From NCBI GenBank assembly GCA_039810085.1, contig JBDHWG010000009.1:124001-188000 (forward strand): 64,000 nucleotides of DNA. Direction: 5' to 3'. This document shows, in pieces, positions 1 to 7,555 of the stretch. Numbering within the stretch: position 1 is the stretch's first letter; every line of letters begins with the position of its first letter. The position numbers and the translations under genes are program-made. The notes beneath the pieces were generated by a model that made no database searches, was not told the origin of the DNA, and worked only from the letters and a program-made list of their open reading frames with translations. Origin of the DNA: JBDHWG01 sp039810085. Its GTDB lineage: Bacteria; Chloroflexota; Anaerolineae; Epilineales; JAHCIE01.

Positions 1-729
1 GCTGACCATGTTATCGACATCAACGGCGTGACCAAGGTCTACCACATGGGCGACATCGAAGTTCAGGCGCTGCGTGGCGTGGACTGCTACGTCGAGCGCG
101 GCGAGTTCGTCGCCATCATCGGACCAAGCGGCTCCGGCAAGTCGACGCTCATGAACATCCTGGGCTGCCTCGACAAGCCTACGGCCGGCTCGTACCGGCT
201 CGACGGCATCGAGGTCGCCGACCTGGACGACGACGAGCTGGCTGAGATCCGCAACCACAAGATCGGCTTCGTGTTCCAGAGCTTCAACCTCTTGCCGCGC
301 ATGCCGGCGTGGAAGCAGGTTGCTCTCCCGCTTATCTATGCTGGGGCCGACCACCGCTACGACCGGGCCGTCGAGGCGCTAAAGTCCGTTGGCCTTGGCG
401 AGCGGCTCGACCACAAGCCGAACGAGCTTTCCGGCGGCCAGATGCAGCGCGTCGCCATCGCCCGCGCCCTCGTCACCGATCCGGCGATGCTGCTCGCGGA
501 CGAGCCTACCGGCAACCTGGACTCCAGGTCGGGCAAGGAAGTCATGGCGATCTTCAAGCGCCTGAACGCCGAGGGTCGGACGGTCGTGCTCGTGACCCAC
601 GATCCCAACGTCGCTGCCCAGGCGCAGCGTGTTATCCGTATTTTCGACGGGCGCGCTTACGACTACGACCCGACGGTGAACGGCCAGGGGACAGTTAAAG
701 TTGCCCCCGTACCTGTTGCAGTAGGATAA
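1..729 (+). CDS. MacB/LolD-type ABC transporter ATP-binding protein (5' partial)
   Basis: ATPase subunit of a MacB/LolD-family exporter; it would power the permease encoded 6 bp downstream. Frame 1 is open from the first base and reads ADHVIDINGVTKVYHMG, so the true start lies upstream of the window; the GTG at 28 is inside the conserved N-terminal beta strand and is an unlikely start. Of 242 visible residues, Walker A GPSGSGKST is near 41-49, the ABC signature LSGGQ near 143, Walker B MLLADEP near 162-168 and the H-loop histidine in VTHD near 200. The LADEPTGNLDS wording is typical of the MacB/LolD branch. A MacA-like membrane-fusion protein would be expected upstream, outside the window. 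The substrate cannot be told from sequence. Confidence 0.93.
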   Translation, partial: ADHVIDINGVTKVYHMGDIEVQALRGVDCYVERGEFVAIIGPSGSGKSTLMNILGCLDKPTAGSYRLDGIEVADLDDDELAEIRNHKIGFVFQSFNLLPRMPAWKQVALPLIYAGADHRYDRAVEALKSVGLGERLDHKPNELSGGQMQRVAIARALVTDPAMLLADEPTGNLDSRSGKEVMAIFKRLNAEGRTVVLVTHDPNVAAQAQRVIRIFDGRAYDYDPTVNGQGTVKVAPVPVAVG

Positions 730-735
730 AGGACC

Positions 736-1995
736 ATGAGCGTATTCGAGTCGTTCCAGGTCGCTCTCGACAGTTTGCTCTCAAACAAGCTCCGCGCCGT
801 GCTGACCATGCTCGGCATCATCATCGGCGTCGCCGCCGTTATCACGATGCTCGGCATCGGTCGAGGGGCGCAGGCGCAAATCCAGGCCCAGATCCAGCAG
901 AACGGCACCAACCTCCTGTTCATCCGCCCTGGCTCGACCCAGCAGGGCGGCGTGGCGCAAGCGCAGGGATCGGCGCAGACCCTGACCACGGAGGACGCCA
1001 AGGCGCTGGCCGACCCGGGCGCTGCGCCCGCCGTCGCCTCTGTCGCGCCGGAGTTCGACAGCTTCGGCCAGGTCATCTACCAGGGTAACAATACCAACAC
1101 GCGCATTGTTGGCGTCACGCCAGAGTACCTTGACGTGCGTAACATGAGTCTCGCCAGCGGTGAGTTCATCAACGCTAACCAGATCACGGGCAAGTCCACC
1201 GTGGCCGTGCTTGGCTCGTCCGTTGCGCAGACACTCTTCCAGGGCGAGGACCCGGTCGGTCAGACCATCCGCGTCAACTCGGGCGGCAACAACAGCACCC
1301 AATTCAAGATCATCGGCGTCTTGAACTCCAAGGGCGGGACGGGCTTCGGCAGCCAGGATGACCAAATGTTCGTGCCGCTCACGACGGCGCAGACTCGTTT
1401 GGCGGGCGGGGGCCGGTTCCGGGGCGCTAACATCGTCTCGGTCATCAACGTCCAGGTCGCCGATGCCGCGGAGAACGACGCGGCGATCCAGCAGGTGAGC
1501 GACATCTTGCGCCAGAAGCACCACGTCACCTACCAGGATGACTTCACGGTCCTCAGCCAGCAGGACATTCTCCAGACTGCGGAGACGGCGACGGGCGTGT
1601 TCACCATCTTCCTCGGCTCCATCGCCGCCATCTCGCTACTCGTCGGCGGTATCGGCATCATGAACATCATGCTCGTCAGCGTGACCGAGCGGACGAAGGA
1701 GATCGGTCTCCGTAAAGCCGTCGGCGCGCGCAAGCACGACATCCTGACCCAATTCCTGGTGGAAGCCATCGTGCTCAGCGTGACGGGCGGGCTGATCGGG
1801 GTAGGTATCGCCTTCCTGCTGTCCCGCGCCATTGCCGGTGTCAGCCTGGGCACTCTCTCGCTGACGCCATCCATCGGCCTCGACTCCGTCTTGCTCGCCA
1901 CGGTTTTCTCCGTCGGCGTTGGCCTGTTCTTCGGCGCGTATCCCGCTAACCGCGCCGCGAGCCTCAACCCCATCGAGGCGCTGCGCTACGAGTAA
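736..1995 (+). CDS. MacB-like ABC transporter permease
   Basis: Membrane subunit partnering the preceding ATPase, 419 aa, with the MacB topology: one N-terminal membrane helix (about residues 20-42), a large extracytoplasmic domain (about 45-270, MacB_PCD type), then three helices forming the FtsX domain (about 275-410). The stretch TERTKEIGLRKAVGARK between helices 2 and 3 is the conserved cytoplasmic loop that couples to the ATPase. Its ATG lies 6 bp after the ATPase stop with AAAGGA just upstream, so the two are co-translated. The family moves peptides, macrolides or lipoproteins by a mechanotransmission mechanism; which of these applies here is unknown. Confidence 0.93.
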   Translation: MSVFESFQVALDSLLSNKLRAVLTMLGIIIGVAAVITMLGIGRGAQAQIQAQIQQNGTNLLFIRPGSTQQGGVAQAQGSAQTLTTEDAKALADPGAAPAVASVAPEFDSFGQVIYQGNNTNTRIVGVTPEYLDVRNMSLASGEFINANQITGKSTVAVLGSSVAQTLFQGEDPVGQTIRVNSGGNNSTQFKIIGVLNSKGGTGFGSQDDQMFVPLTTAQTRLAGGGRFRGANIVSVINVQVADAAENDAAIQQVSDILRQKHHVTYQDDFTVLSQQDILQTAETATGVFTIFLGSIAAISLLVGGIGIMNIMLVSVTERTKEIGLRKAVGARKHDILTQFLVEAIVLSVTGGLIGVGIAFLLSRAIAGVSLGTLSLTPSIGLDSVLLATVFSVGVGLFFGAYPANRAASLNPIEALRYE

Positions 1996-2004
1996 GTAAG
2001 AACC

Positions 2005-2044
2005 AGGCGGGGACGCAAACACTATGGAGTAGCCGTCCCCGCCT
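2005..2044 (+). terminator. Hairpin after the MacB-like operon
   Basis: AGGCGGGGACG at 2005-2015 pairs exactly with CGTCCCCGCCT at 2034-2044 across an 18-nt loop, 10 nt after the permease stop. The following tract is only moderately T-rich (TCACCTTTCCC), so it is a plausible but not classical intrinsic terminator. Confidence 0.6.
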
Positions 2045-2072
2045 TCACCTTTCCCACCCGTTGTATAAATGT

Positions 2073-2078
2073 TATAAT
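2073..2078 (+). promoter_or_regulatory. -10 box for the dienelactone-hydrolase-like gene
   Basis: TATAAT lies 42 bp before the chosen GTG start. No convincing -35 hexamer is visible at 16-18 bp. The TTG at 2078 that would extend the reading frame overlaps this box and would not be transcribed. Confidence 0.5.
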
Positions 2079-2119
2079 TGCCGCTCGACGTGGAGCCGAG
2101 AACAAGAGGGGATGCGCCC

Positions 2120-3073
2120 GTGTGCCTAGACAAGCCGAACGAGCCACCGATTGACTACGTTATCGACGATTACCAGCACGGCCTGATCGACCGCCGCCAG
2201 TTCCTCCGCCGCGCCAGCGCCATCCTCGGCTTGGCCGCCGCCACGGCGTTGGTGGAGGCGTGCGCCCCGGCCACGCAGACAACACCCGCCGCACCTCAGG
2301 CTCCCGCTCCCGCCAAAAGCGCGGCAGGCGCAGCGCCCGCCGTGCCCGCCTATGGCACGGTGGCTCCCGATATCCCCGACCTTGTCACGCAGGATGTGAA
2401 GTTCCCCGGTGATGGCTTCGAGATGAGTGGCTACATGGCTCGCCCGAAAGATGGTACGAGCTTCCCAGCGATTGTCGTCATCCACGAAAACCGCGGCCTG
2501 ACCGACCACATCAAGGATGTGGCACGCCGCTATGCCCGCGCTGGTTTCGTCGCCCTCGCCCCCGACCTGCTCAGCCGCTCTGGCGGCACAGGCAAGTTCC
2601 CCCAGCAGCAGGACGCGACGGCTGCCATCGGCCAGCTCAAGCAGGACGACGTCATCAAGGACCTCACGAGCACGGTCAACTACTTAAAGACACTCGACAC
2701 GGTCAAGGGTAACAAGGTCGGCGTGGTGGGCTTCTGCTGGGGCGGTGGCAACTCCCTCTTGTTGGCTGTTCGCGATCCGGACATTTCCGCGGCCGTCACG
2801 TACTACGGCGTCAACCCGCAGAACCTGGACGAGGTCAAGAACATGAAGGCTGCCTTCCTGGGGCTGTACGGCGGCACCGACCAGCGCATCACGTCGGGCG
2901 TGCCAGCCCTTGAAGCCAAGCTCAAGGAGGCCGGGAAGGTTTACGAGACGAAGGTCTACGACGGCGCCGGCCATGCCTTCAACAACGACACAGGGCCAAG
3001 CTACAATCCTGCTGCCGCGAAGGACGCCTACGAGAAGAGTGTGGCCTGGTTCAACAAGTACCTACGCGCGTGA
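2120..3073 (+). CDS. Tat-exported lipoprotein, dienelactone hydrolase family
   Basis: Predicted alpha/beta hydrolase exported by the Tat pathway and lipid-anchored. I choose the GTG at 2120 because AGAGGGG sits 9 nt upstream and the longer TTG start overlaps the -10 box; this gives 317 aa. The N-terminus has a short cytoplasmic lead, the twin-arginine stretch DRRQFLRRAS, a hydrophobic core and a lipobox LVEAC, followed by an Ala/Pro linker. The catalytic domain shows the nucleophile elbow GFCWGG (Cys, as in dienelactone hydrolase) and the terminal histidine in GAGHAFNN. Family members hydrolyse dienelactone or related esters; the real substrate here is unknown. It appears to be a single-gene unit. 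Confidence 0.88.
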   Translation: MCLDKPNEPPIDYVIDDYQHGLIDRRQFLRRASAILGLAAATALVEACAPATQTTPAAPQAPAPAKSAAGAAPAVPAYGTVAPDIPDLVTQDVKFPGDGFEMSGYMARPKDGTSFPAIVVIHENRGLTDHIKDVARRYARAGFVALAPDLLSRSGGTGKFPQQQDATAAIGQLKQDDVIKDLTSTVNYLKTLDTVKGNKVGVVGFCWGGGNSLLLAVRDPDISAAVTYYGVNPQNLDEVKNMKAAFLGLYGGTDQRITSGVPALEAKLKEAGKVYETKVYDGAGHAFNNDTGPSYNPAAAKDAYEKSVAWFNKYLRA

Positions 3074-3095
3074 CCCTGCCAGCGGAGGCAGCAGG

Positions 3096-3320
3096 ATGAA
3101 CCTAACACTGACTAAAGTGTTCCAAAAGGTGCCCGAGGGTTACATCGGCTTCGTGGAAGAATTACCAGGCGCCAATACCCAGGGGGAAACGCTCGAAGAA
3201 GCGCGGGCAAACCTGGAGGAAGCCATTGCCCTTGTCCTCGAGGCCAACCGGATTCTAGCCGAGGAGAGGCTTCGGGATGCAGACGTGATTCGGGAGTCGG
3301 TTGTGTTGTCGGCACGATGA
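3096..3320 (+). CDS. hicB: HicB-type antitoxin
   Basis: A 74-aa protein with the HicB partial RNase-H-like fold: an N-terminal strand, then the motif EELPGANTQGETLEEARANLEEAI, which is the family hallmark for the cyanobacterial-type HicB. Start is the ATG at 3096 behind GGAGG at 3084-3088; a longer frame into the preceding hydrolase gene is unsupported. It overlaps the hicA start by 4 nt (ATGA), the usual sign of a coupled toxin-antitoxin pair, in the antitoxin-first order. HicB neutralises the HicA mRNA interferase. No C-terminal DNA-binding domain is seen, as in many short HicBs. Confidence 0.88.
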   Translation: MNLTLTKVFQKVPEGYIGFVEELPGANTQGETLEEARANLEEAIALVLEANRILAEERLRDADVIRESVVLSAR

Positions 3321-3538
3321 AGCGCCGCGACCTCATTCGGCATCTTGAAGAGCATGGCTGTGAGTTCCTGCGCGAAGGTGCTCAGCATACCATCTATGTA
3401 AATCGTGCTGCCCAGACAGCTGCGGCCATACCTCGGCATCGGGAGATCAACGCGTTCCTCGCCCGCAGATATGCCGTGACTTGCAGGTACCAGAGCCAAG
3501 GGGCAATTAAGTCGGTTTGCGTCAATGGAGGCGGCTAA
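3317..3538 (+). pseudogene. hicA: HicA-type mRNA interferase with an apparent C-terminal frameshift
   Basis: The first 50 codons give a normal HicA: MKRRDLIRHLEEHGCEFLREG, then HTIYVN and the IPRHREIN segment, with the catalytic histidine in the GAQHTIYV stretch. After codon 50 the reading frame becomes atypical (RYAVTCRYQSQ). Shifting to the frame that starts at 3469 restores the conserved tail ICRDLQVPEPRGN with a stop at 3508-3510, just ahead of the next gene. So one base seems to be missing near 3467. Either this is an assembly or sequencing error, or a genuine mutation that changes the end of the toxin. The open frame as written runs to 3538. Confidence 0.75.
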
Positions 3539-3539
3539 G

Positions 3540-4163
3540 ATGAAGTTGGTGGTAGATTCCCCTTCGACCGTGAGTGCAACGCAGGAGATGGTTGACGACA
3601 TTGTCCTCGACATTCTCCCGCGCCAGGGTGCGTGGACAGAGGAGGCGTATCTCTGGCTCACAGACCATACCAACCGCCTGCTGGAATACACTGACGGTCA
3701 TCTCGAGGTCCTCCCGATGCCTACGGACAAGCACCAGGCTGTGCTCAAGTACCTGTTTCTCATCTTCGTCGCCGTCATTGAGCCTTTAGGCGGTGCCGTG
3801 CGTTTCGCGCCACTCCGTCTGCGTATCCGCGAGCGGAAGTATCGGGAGCCAGACCTGCTGCTTGTAAGGGCGGCAGGCGATCCGCGTCGCCAGGACCGCT
3901 ATTGGCTCGGTGCGGATCTGGTACTCGAGGTTGTCAGCGCCGACAAGCCAGAGCGGGACAGGCTCGACAAACGGGAGGATTATGCTGAGGCGCACGTTCC
4001 CGAATACTGGATTGTGGATCTCCCGAACCATCACATTGTTGTCCTACGCCTCGATGGGAACACGTACGTCGAACACGGTGTCTTCGGCCCTGGCGTTCGG
4101 GCGACCTCGGCGCTGCTCCCCAATCTTGCAGTTGACGTGGATGCTGTATTGAATGCTGACTAG
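3540..4163 (+). CDS. Uma2 family endonuclease (DUF820)
   Basis: A 207-aa PD-(D/E)XK-fold protein of the Uma2/DUF820 family. Start is the ATG at 3540 because GGAGG lies just upstream; an ATG at 3525 has no ribosome site. Family motifs visible: DGHLEVLPMPTDKHQ, EPDLLLVRA, LVLEVVSADKPERDRLDKREDYAEAHVPEYWIVD, which contain the acidic and lysine residues of the presumed nuclease site. Uma2 genes are abundant and dispersed in Chloroflexota and Cyanobacteria and are often linked to mobile or toxin-antitoxin regions; here it directly follows hicBA. The cellular role of the family is unproven. Confidence 0.85.
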   Translation: MKLVVDSPSTVSATQEMVDDIVLDILPRQGAWTEEAYLWLTDHTNRLLEYTDGHLEVLPMPTDKHQAVLKYLFLIFVAVIEPLGGAVRFAPLRLRIRERKYREPDLLLVRAAGDPRRQDRYWLGADLVLEVVSADKPERDRLDKREDYAEAHVPEYWIVDLPNHHIVVLRLDGNTYVEHGVFGPGVRATSALLPNLAVDVDAVLNAD

Positions 4164-4182
4164 CTAGACTAGAGGATACGCT

Positions 4183-5265
4183 ATGCCTGTCCGCCTGATC
4201 CCGTCTCGTCTCCTTCGCCCTGGTTCCCTGCCGCGCCTGTGGCTGGCGCTTACCGCTGTGCTGGTCGCGTGCGGCGCGATTGGTCTAACAGCGGGCGCGG
4301 CCTGGGCCGAGGAAGTCCGCCCACGACCAGCGCCGCCCAGCTATTTCATGGGCCAGCTGAAGCACAGCGTCCAGACCCTCAATAACTGCGGCCCGTCGTC
4401 CGTTGTCGCGGCCATGAGCTGGTACGGCATCAACGTCTCGCAGGAGGAGGCGCGGCGCGTCTTGCGCCCGTACTCCGAGAATCGCGGCATGACCCATACC
4501 GTCATCGCGCCTTATGTCGCCCAGCATGGGCTGGAGGCCAAGGCGCGCGTCAACGGTGATCCGGAGATTATCAAACGCCTCGTCGCCAACAACATCCCCG
4601 TAATTGTTCTCCAATGGATCAGCGAGTCGCGCCGCATCGGCCACTTCCGCGTGGTCCAGGGCTACGACGACAATGAAGGCGTGTTCTACGTCGACGACTC
4701 GCTGCTCGGCCCGAATGTCGCCATCCCCTACGACAGCTTCGAGCGGCGCTGGAATTACCAATGGACGCGCTACATTCCGGTCTACCGCCCCAACCAGGCA
4801 GCCCTCGTCGCCGCGATTCTGGGGCCGGACTGGACCGACAAAGGGATGTATGAGCGTGCCATACCGCAGTTACGCGAGGCCATCCACAAGGACATCAACG
4901 ATTGGACCGCGTGGAGCCGCCTCGTGGAGGCCTACACGGGCGCCGAGCAGTACCAGGCCGCCCTGGACGCTCTGGACAGCTACACCGCGCGGCGCAGCTA
5001 TGGCTTCTCGACGGGCAGCACCAGCGCGACGCGCATCAAGCTCCTGAACAAGCTCGGGCGCTACGGTGAAGCCCTCGCCGCCGCCCAGAAGGCCATCGAC
5101 CGCAGCTACGTCGGCTCATACGGCTATGGCTCGCTCCAGCTTCAGCTTGCTGAGGCGCTGCGCGGCCTGGGCCGCACCGACGAAGCGCGCGCCGCCTACC
5201 AGGCCGCCATTCGTGAGGACGGCACGATGAGCGAGGCCGCTGAGCGGCTAGCCTCGCTGGAGTGA
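4183..5265 (+). CDS. Secreted C39-like cysteine peptidase with TPR repeats
   Basis: A 360-aa exported protein. Residues 1-42 form a signal peptide ending AWA. The middle (about 58-195) is a C39-like papain-fold domain: catalytic Cys69 in the NNCGPSS motif and His154 in GHFRVVQGYDD, followed by FYVDDSLLGPN. The C-terminal third (about 215-355) is helical and made of tetratricopeptide-like repeats (for example YEAL/EALAAAQKAIDRSY and TDEARAAYQAAI). C39-like domains with TPRs are found in secreted or membrane-bound proteins; the substrate is not known. No transporter domain is present, so this is not a bacteriocin-processing ABC exporter. The gene stands alone, 20 bp after the Uma2 gene. Confidence 0.85.
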   Translation: MPVRLIPSRLLRPGSLPRLWLALTAVLVACGAIGLTAGAAWAEEVRPRPAPPSYFMGQLKHSVQTLNNCGPSSVVAAMSWYGINVSQEEARRVLRPYSENRGMTHTVIAPYVAQHGLEAKARVNGDPEIIKRLVANNIPVIVLQWISESRRIGHFRVVQGYDDNEGVFYVDDSLLGPNVAIPYDSFERRWNYQWTRYIPVYRPNQAALVAAILGPDWTDKGMYERAIPQLREAIHKDINDWTAWSRLVEAYTGAEQYQAALDALDSYTARRSYGFSTGSTSATRIKLLNKLGRYGEALAAAQKAIDRSYVGSYGYGSLQLQLAEALRGLGRTDEARAAYQAAIREDGTMSEAAERLASLE

Positions 5266-5433
5266 CGCGGCGTGTAAAAAGACTGTAAAACGCCTGTTCG
5301 AGCGCATGGAAACTCGAAACTTCCACGAGTCCTCCTCGTGTATATGCGTAGACGCAACAGCCGAGAGATCGAGACACTACGACCGACGGCTCGAAGCTGC
5401 AACAGACACATATGCTCGAGGAGGATCGTTTCC

Positions 5434-6444
5434 ATGTTTCGTAAAGCGTTGATTGGAGTCAGCGTGATCGTTGCCCTCGCCCTCGCCCTAGGCGTCGGCG
5501 TTATCGCACACGCTCAAGGCAGCAGCGCGAACGGTCAGCAGGGCGCTGTCAAGACGTTCTGGAGCGCGCTGGCGCAGCATCTCAACATCACGGAGGACGC
5601 GCTGACTACGGCCGTCCGCGACGCCGCCAAGGATACTGTGGCGAATCGTGTCGCCAGCGGCGCGATCACCCAGACCCAGGCCGACAAGCTCGACAACCGC
5701 ATCCAGAACTGGCAGCCGGGCCAGAACCTCGGCTTCTTCGGCAAGGGCGGCGGCGCCGTTGCGATGGCGGCCCACAAGGTCATCGTCGACGCCGCCGCGC
5801 CGGTGCTGAACCTACAGCCCGCCGACCTGACGGCCCAGCTCCGGGCGGGCAAGTCCCTCAATGACATCGCCGCAGCACAGAAAGTCGATCCGAACGCCGT
5901 CTCGGCGGCCATTAGCAAGGCGTTGAAGGACCGGGTGTCCCAGGCGCAGACGAACGGCCGCCTGAGCGCCGCTCAGGCTCAGAAGGCCAACGACCGCATC
6001 GACCAGCAGATGCCGAAGCTTATGTCGCACACTTGGACGGCGAAGAACGGCGCGACGCCCAAGACCGGCGGCCAGGGCCGCCTCGGCAATGCAGCCAATC
6101 CGGCGGCGCTCGTGGCCGGCCGCGTCGGCATTGATGCCGCCGCCAAGGCGCTCAACACGACGACGCAGGACGTGATGCGCCAGATGATGCAGGGGACGAG
6201 CATTCGCGCCCAGGCGACGGCCAAGGGGCTGAACCCGGCCGACGTGCAGGGGGCGATTGTCACGGCGGAGAACAACGCCGTCGATCAGGCGGCGCAGCAG
6301 GGCAAGATTACGGCGGACCAGGCGTCTCAGTTCAAGAGCCGTGTGGACACCCTGGTGTCGGGCCTGATGGACCGCGCGGGACGCCATCCAAACAAGACCG
6401 CGCCCCAGGGCAAGCCAGCGACTCCTGCGCCGTCCGGCGCCTGA
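5434..6444 (+). CDS. Secreted Ala-rich helical repeat protein, function unknown
   Basis: A 336-aa exported protein starting at the ATG at 5434, preceded by GAGGAGGA; a longer frame from 5338 lacks support. A signal peptide (residues 1-28, ending AHAQG) is followed by three related helical repeats. Each starts LN(I/L/T)-x-x-x-D and ends with (I/L)-(S/T)-x-x-Q-A-x-(K/Q)-x-x-x-R-(I/V); repeats 2 and 3 also contain a GKSLNDIA / GTSIRAQA segment, which repeat 1 lacks. The ends are Gly/Pro rich. Similar secreted proteins occur near DUF2680-like and SHOCT-like families, but I do not recognise a function. There are no cysteines for cross-linking and no catalytic motif. Confidence 0.75.
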   Translation: MFRKALIGVSVIVALALALGVGVIAHAQGSSANGQQGAVKTFWSALAQHLNITEDALTTAVRDAAKDTVANRVASGAITQTQADKLDNRIQNWQPGQNLGFFGKGGGAVAMAAHKVIVDAAAPVLNLQPADLTAQLRAGKSLNDIAAAQKVDPNAVSAAISKALKDRVSQAQTNGRLSAAQAQKANDRIDQQMPKLMSHTWTAKNGATPKTGGQGRLGNAANPAALVAGRVGIDAAAKALNTTTQDVMRQMMQGTSIRAQATAKGLNPADVQGAIVTAENNAVDQAAQQGKITADQASQFKSRVDTLVSGLMDRAGRHPNKTAPQGKPATPAPSGA

Positions 6445-6470
6445 AATCGCACACAACTGAATACGCGCGT

Positions 6471-6492
6471 GTGGGAGAGCATGCTCTCCCAC
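6471..6492. terminator. 22-bp perfect palindrome after the repeat protein
   Basis: GTGGGAGAGC|ATGCTCTCCCAC reads the same on both strands and lies 26 nt after the stop at 6444; CTTTGCTTG follows. Probably an intrinsic terminator hairpin with a short T-rich tail. Confidence 0.55.
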
Positions 6493-6556
6493 CTTTGCTT
6501 GCAGAGGCTTATCGTCAACCGCAGGCGCGCAGCCATTCAGTCCAGAAAGAAGGAAG

Positions 6557-6772
6557 ATGCGGAAGCAAGCAATGACGCGGCGGTGGCTGACAGCCCTGCT
6601 GCGCGCCTTGCTCGCAGTGCTGATTGTGTTCATCGTGGCGCACATCCCGGCGCCACAGCAGTCGCCACGCTGGTTCGCCTACGGCGAAGTTCCCGTGCTC
6701 GTCTTCCTGTTGGTGTGTTACCTGGGTAAGCTGTTGTACGATACCTTGTTCTACGATCACTATAATCTCTAG
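6557..6772 (+). CDS. Small two-helix membrane protein, unknown
   Basis: A 71-aa protein with two predicted membrane helices (about residues 13-30 and 44-62) and a basic N-terminus (MRKQAMTRRW), ending YDHYNL. A GAAAGAAGGAAG tract precedes the ATG; a second in-frame ATG at 6572 is possible. It is 23 bp ahead of the DUF5666-like gene and may be co-transcribed with it. I recognise no family. Confidence 0.6.
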   Translation: MRKQAMTRRWLTALLRALLAVLIVFIVAHIPAPQQSPRWFAYGEVPVLVFLLVCYLGKLLYDTLFYDHYNL

Positions 6773-6794
6773 AGACTGTTGGAGGTCTTGTCTC

Positions 6795-7442
6795 ATGCGC
6801 ACAGTTATCATGGCGGTGGCTGCTCTGGTGTTGCTCGGCATCGGCGCAGCAGGTGGATTCTTCTATGGGCAGACGGTGGGTCAGGCCCAGGCCAACGAGA
6901 TCCGGACCAACTTCCTCCAATCGCGCGGCATTTCCCAAGGGGGCAATGGCGCGGCAGCACAGGCAGGCGGCTTCGGCGGAGCGAATGGCGGTCAGGCCGG
7001 TGGTTTCGCCGGCCAGGGCGGCCAGGGCCGGGGAACCTTTGGCGCCATCAAGGACGTCTCCGGCAACACCATCAACCTCAGCACGGCTAACGCGGCGGTG
7101 AAGGTCACTGTCACGGACCAGACGACCATCCAGCGCACGGTCCAGCAGCCCATTAAGATCAGCGACTTGCAGTCCGGCGAGAATATCGTGGTCACCGGCG
7201 ACCAAGACAGCCAGGGGAATATCACCGCGCGCTCCATCAACATCGTGCCGCAGGGTGGTGGCTTCGGCGGCCAGCGGGGCGCAAACGCGAGCGGGACGCC
7301 GGGCGCTGCTGGCGCGCAGGGCGGCCAGGGCGGCAATCGCGGCAGTGGACGCCAGGGCGCGGGCGCGAACCCCACGCCGGGCGCCGGTGGGACGCAGGGC
7401 GGCCAGGGCAGCCAGGGAGCGCAGCCGACGGCGACACCCTAA
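6795..7442 (+). CDS. Secreted Gly-rich protein with a DUF5666-like domain
   Basis: A 215-aa protein starting at the ATG at 6795 behind GGAGG. Residues 1-27 form an uncleaved anchor or signal peptide. Gly/Gln/Ala-rich linkers flank a small beta domain (about 80-160: GTFGAIKDVSGNTINLST, VTVTDQTTIQRTV, LQSGENIVVTGDQDSQGNITARSINIV) that matches the DUF5666 pattern of OB-like beta barrels. The tail is low-complexity Gly/Gln. The next genes encode an ABC exporter, a common neighbour for this type of protein in Chloroflexota and Actinobacteria; the link is inferred. Function unknown. Confidence 0.75.
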   Translation: MRTVIMAVAALVLLGIGAAGGFFYGQTVGQAQANEIRTNFLQSRGISQGGNGAAAQAGGFGGANGGQAGGFAGQGGQGRGTFGAIKDVSGNTINLSTANAAVKVTVTDQTTIQRTVQQPIKISDLQSGENIVVTGDQDSQGNITARSINIVPQGGGFGGQRGANASGTPGAAGAQGGQGGNRGSGRQGAGANPTPGAGGTQGGQGSQGAQPTATP

Positions 7443-7461
7443 CAGTCCTCGTTCTGAGAGC

Positions 7462-7490
7462 TTGACGCAACGCCAGGTTACGCCTACCAT
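7462..7490 (+). promoter_or_regulatory. Promoter of the ABC-2 exporter operon
   Basis: TTGACG at 7462-7467 and TACCAT at 7485-7490 are separated by 17 bp. A hairpin in the leader (7493-7526) follows immediately. Confidence 0.55.
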
Positions 7491-7492
7491 TT

Positions 7493-7526
7493 CGCGGGCC
7501 TCTCTCCTTAAGGGAGAGCGCCCGCG
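7493..7526 (+). promoter_or_regulatory. Leader hairpin before the ABC ATPase gene
   Basis: CGCGGGC pairs with GCCCGCG and CTCTCC with GGAGAG around TTAAG. It contains the GGGAG that would serve an ATG at 7529, so that start would be masked; translation from the GTG at 7556, which has its own CTGGGAG, is more likely. Confidence 0.5.
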
Positions 7527-7555
7527 TTATGTTGGACCATTACTGGGAGTTCATT

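Noticed and set aside
6630..7490. A 286-aa minus-strand frame opposite the DUF5666-like gene
   Set aside because: Low-complexity shadow of a Gly-rich coding repeat.
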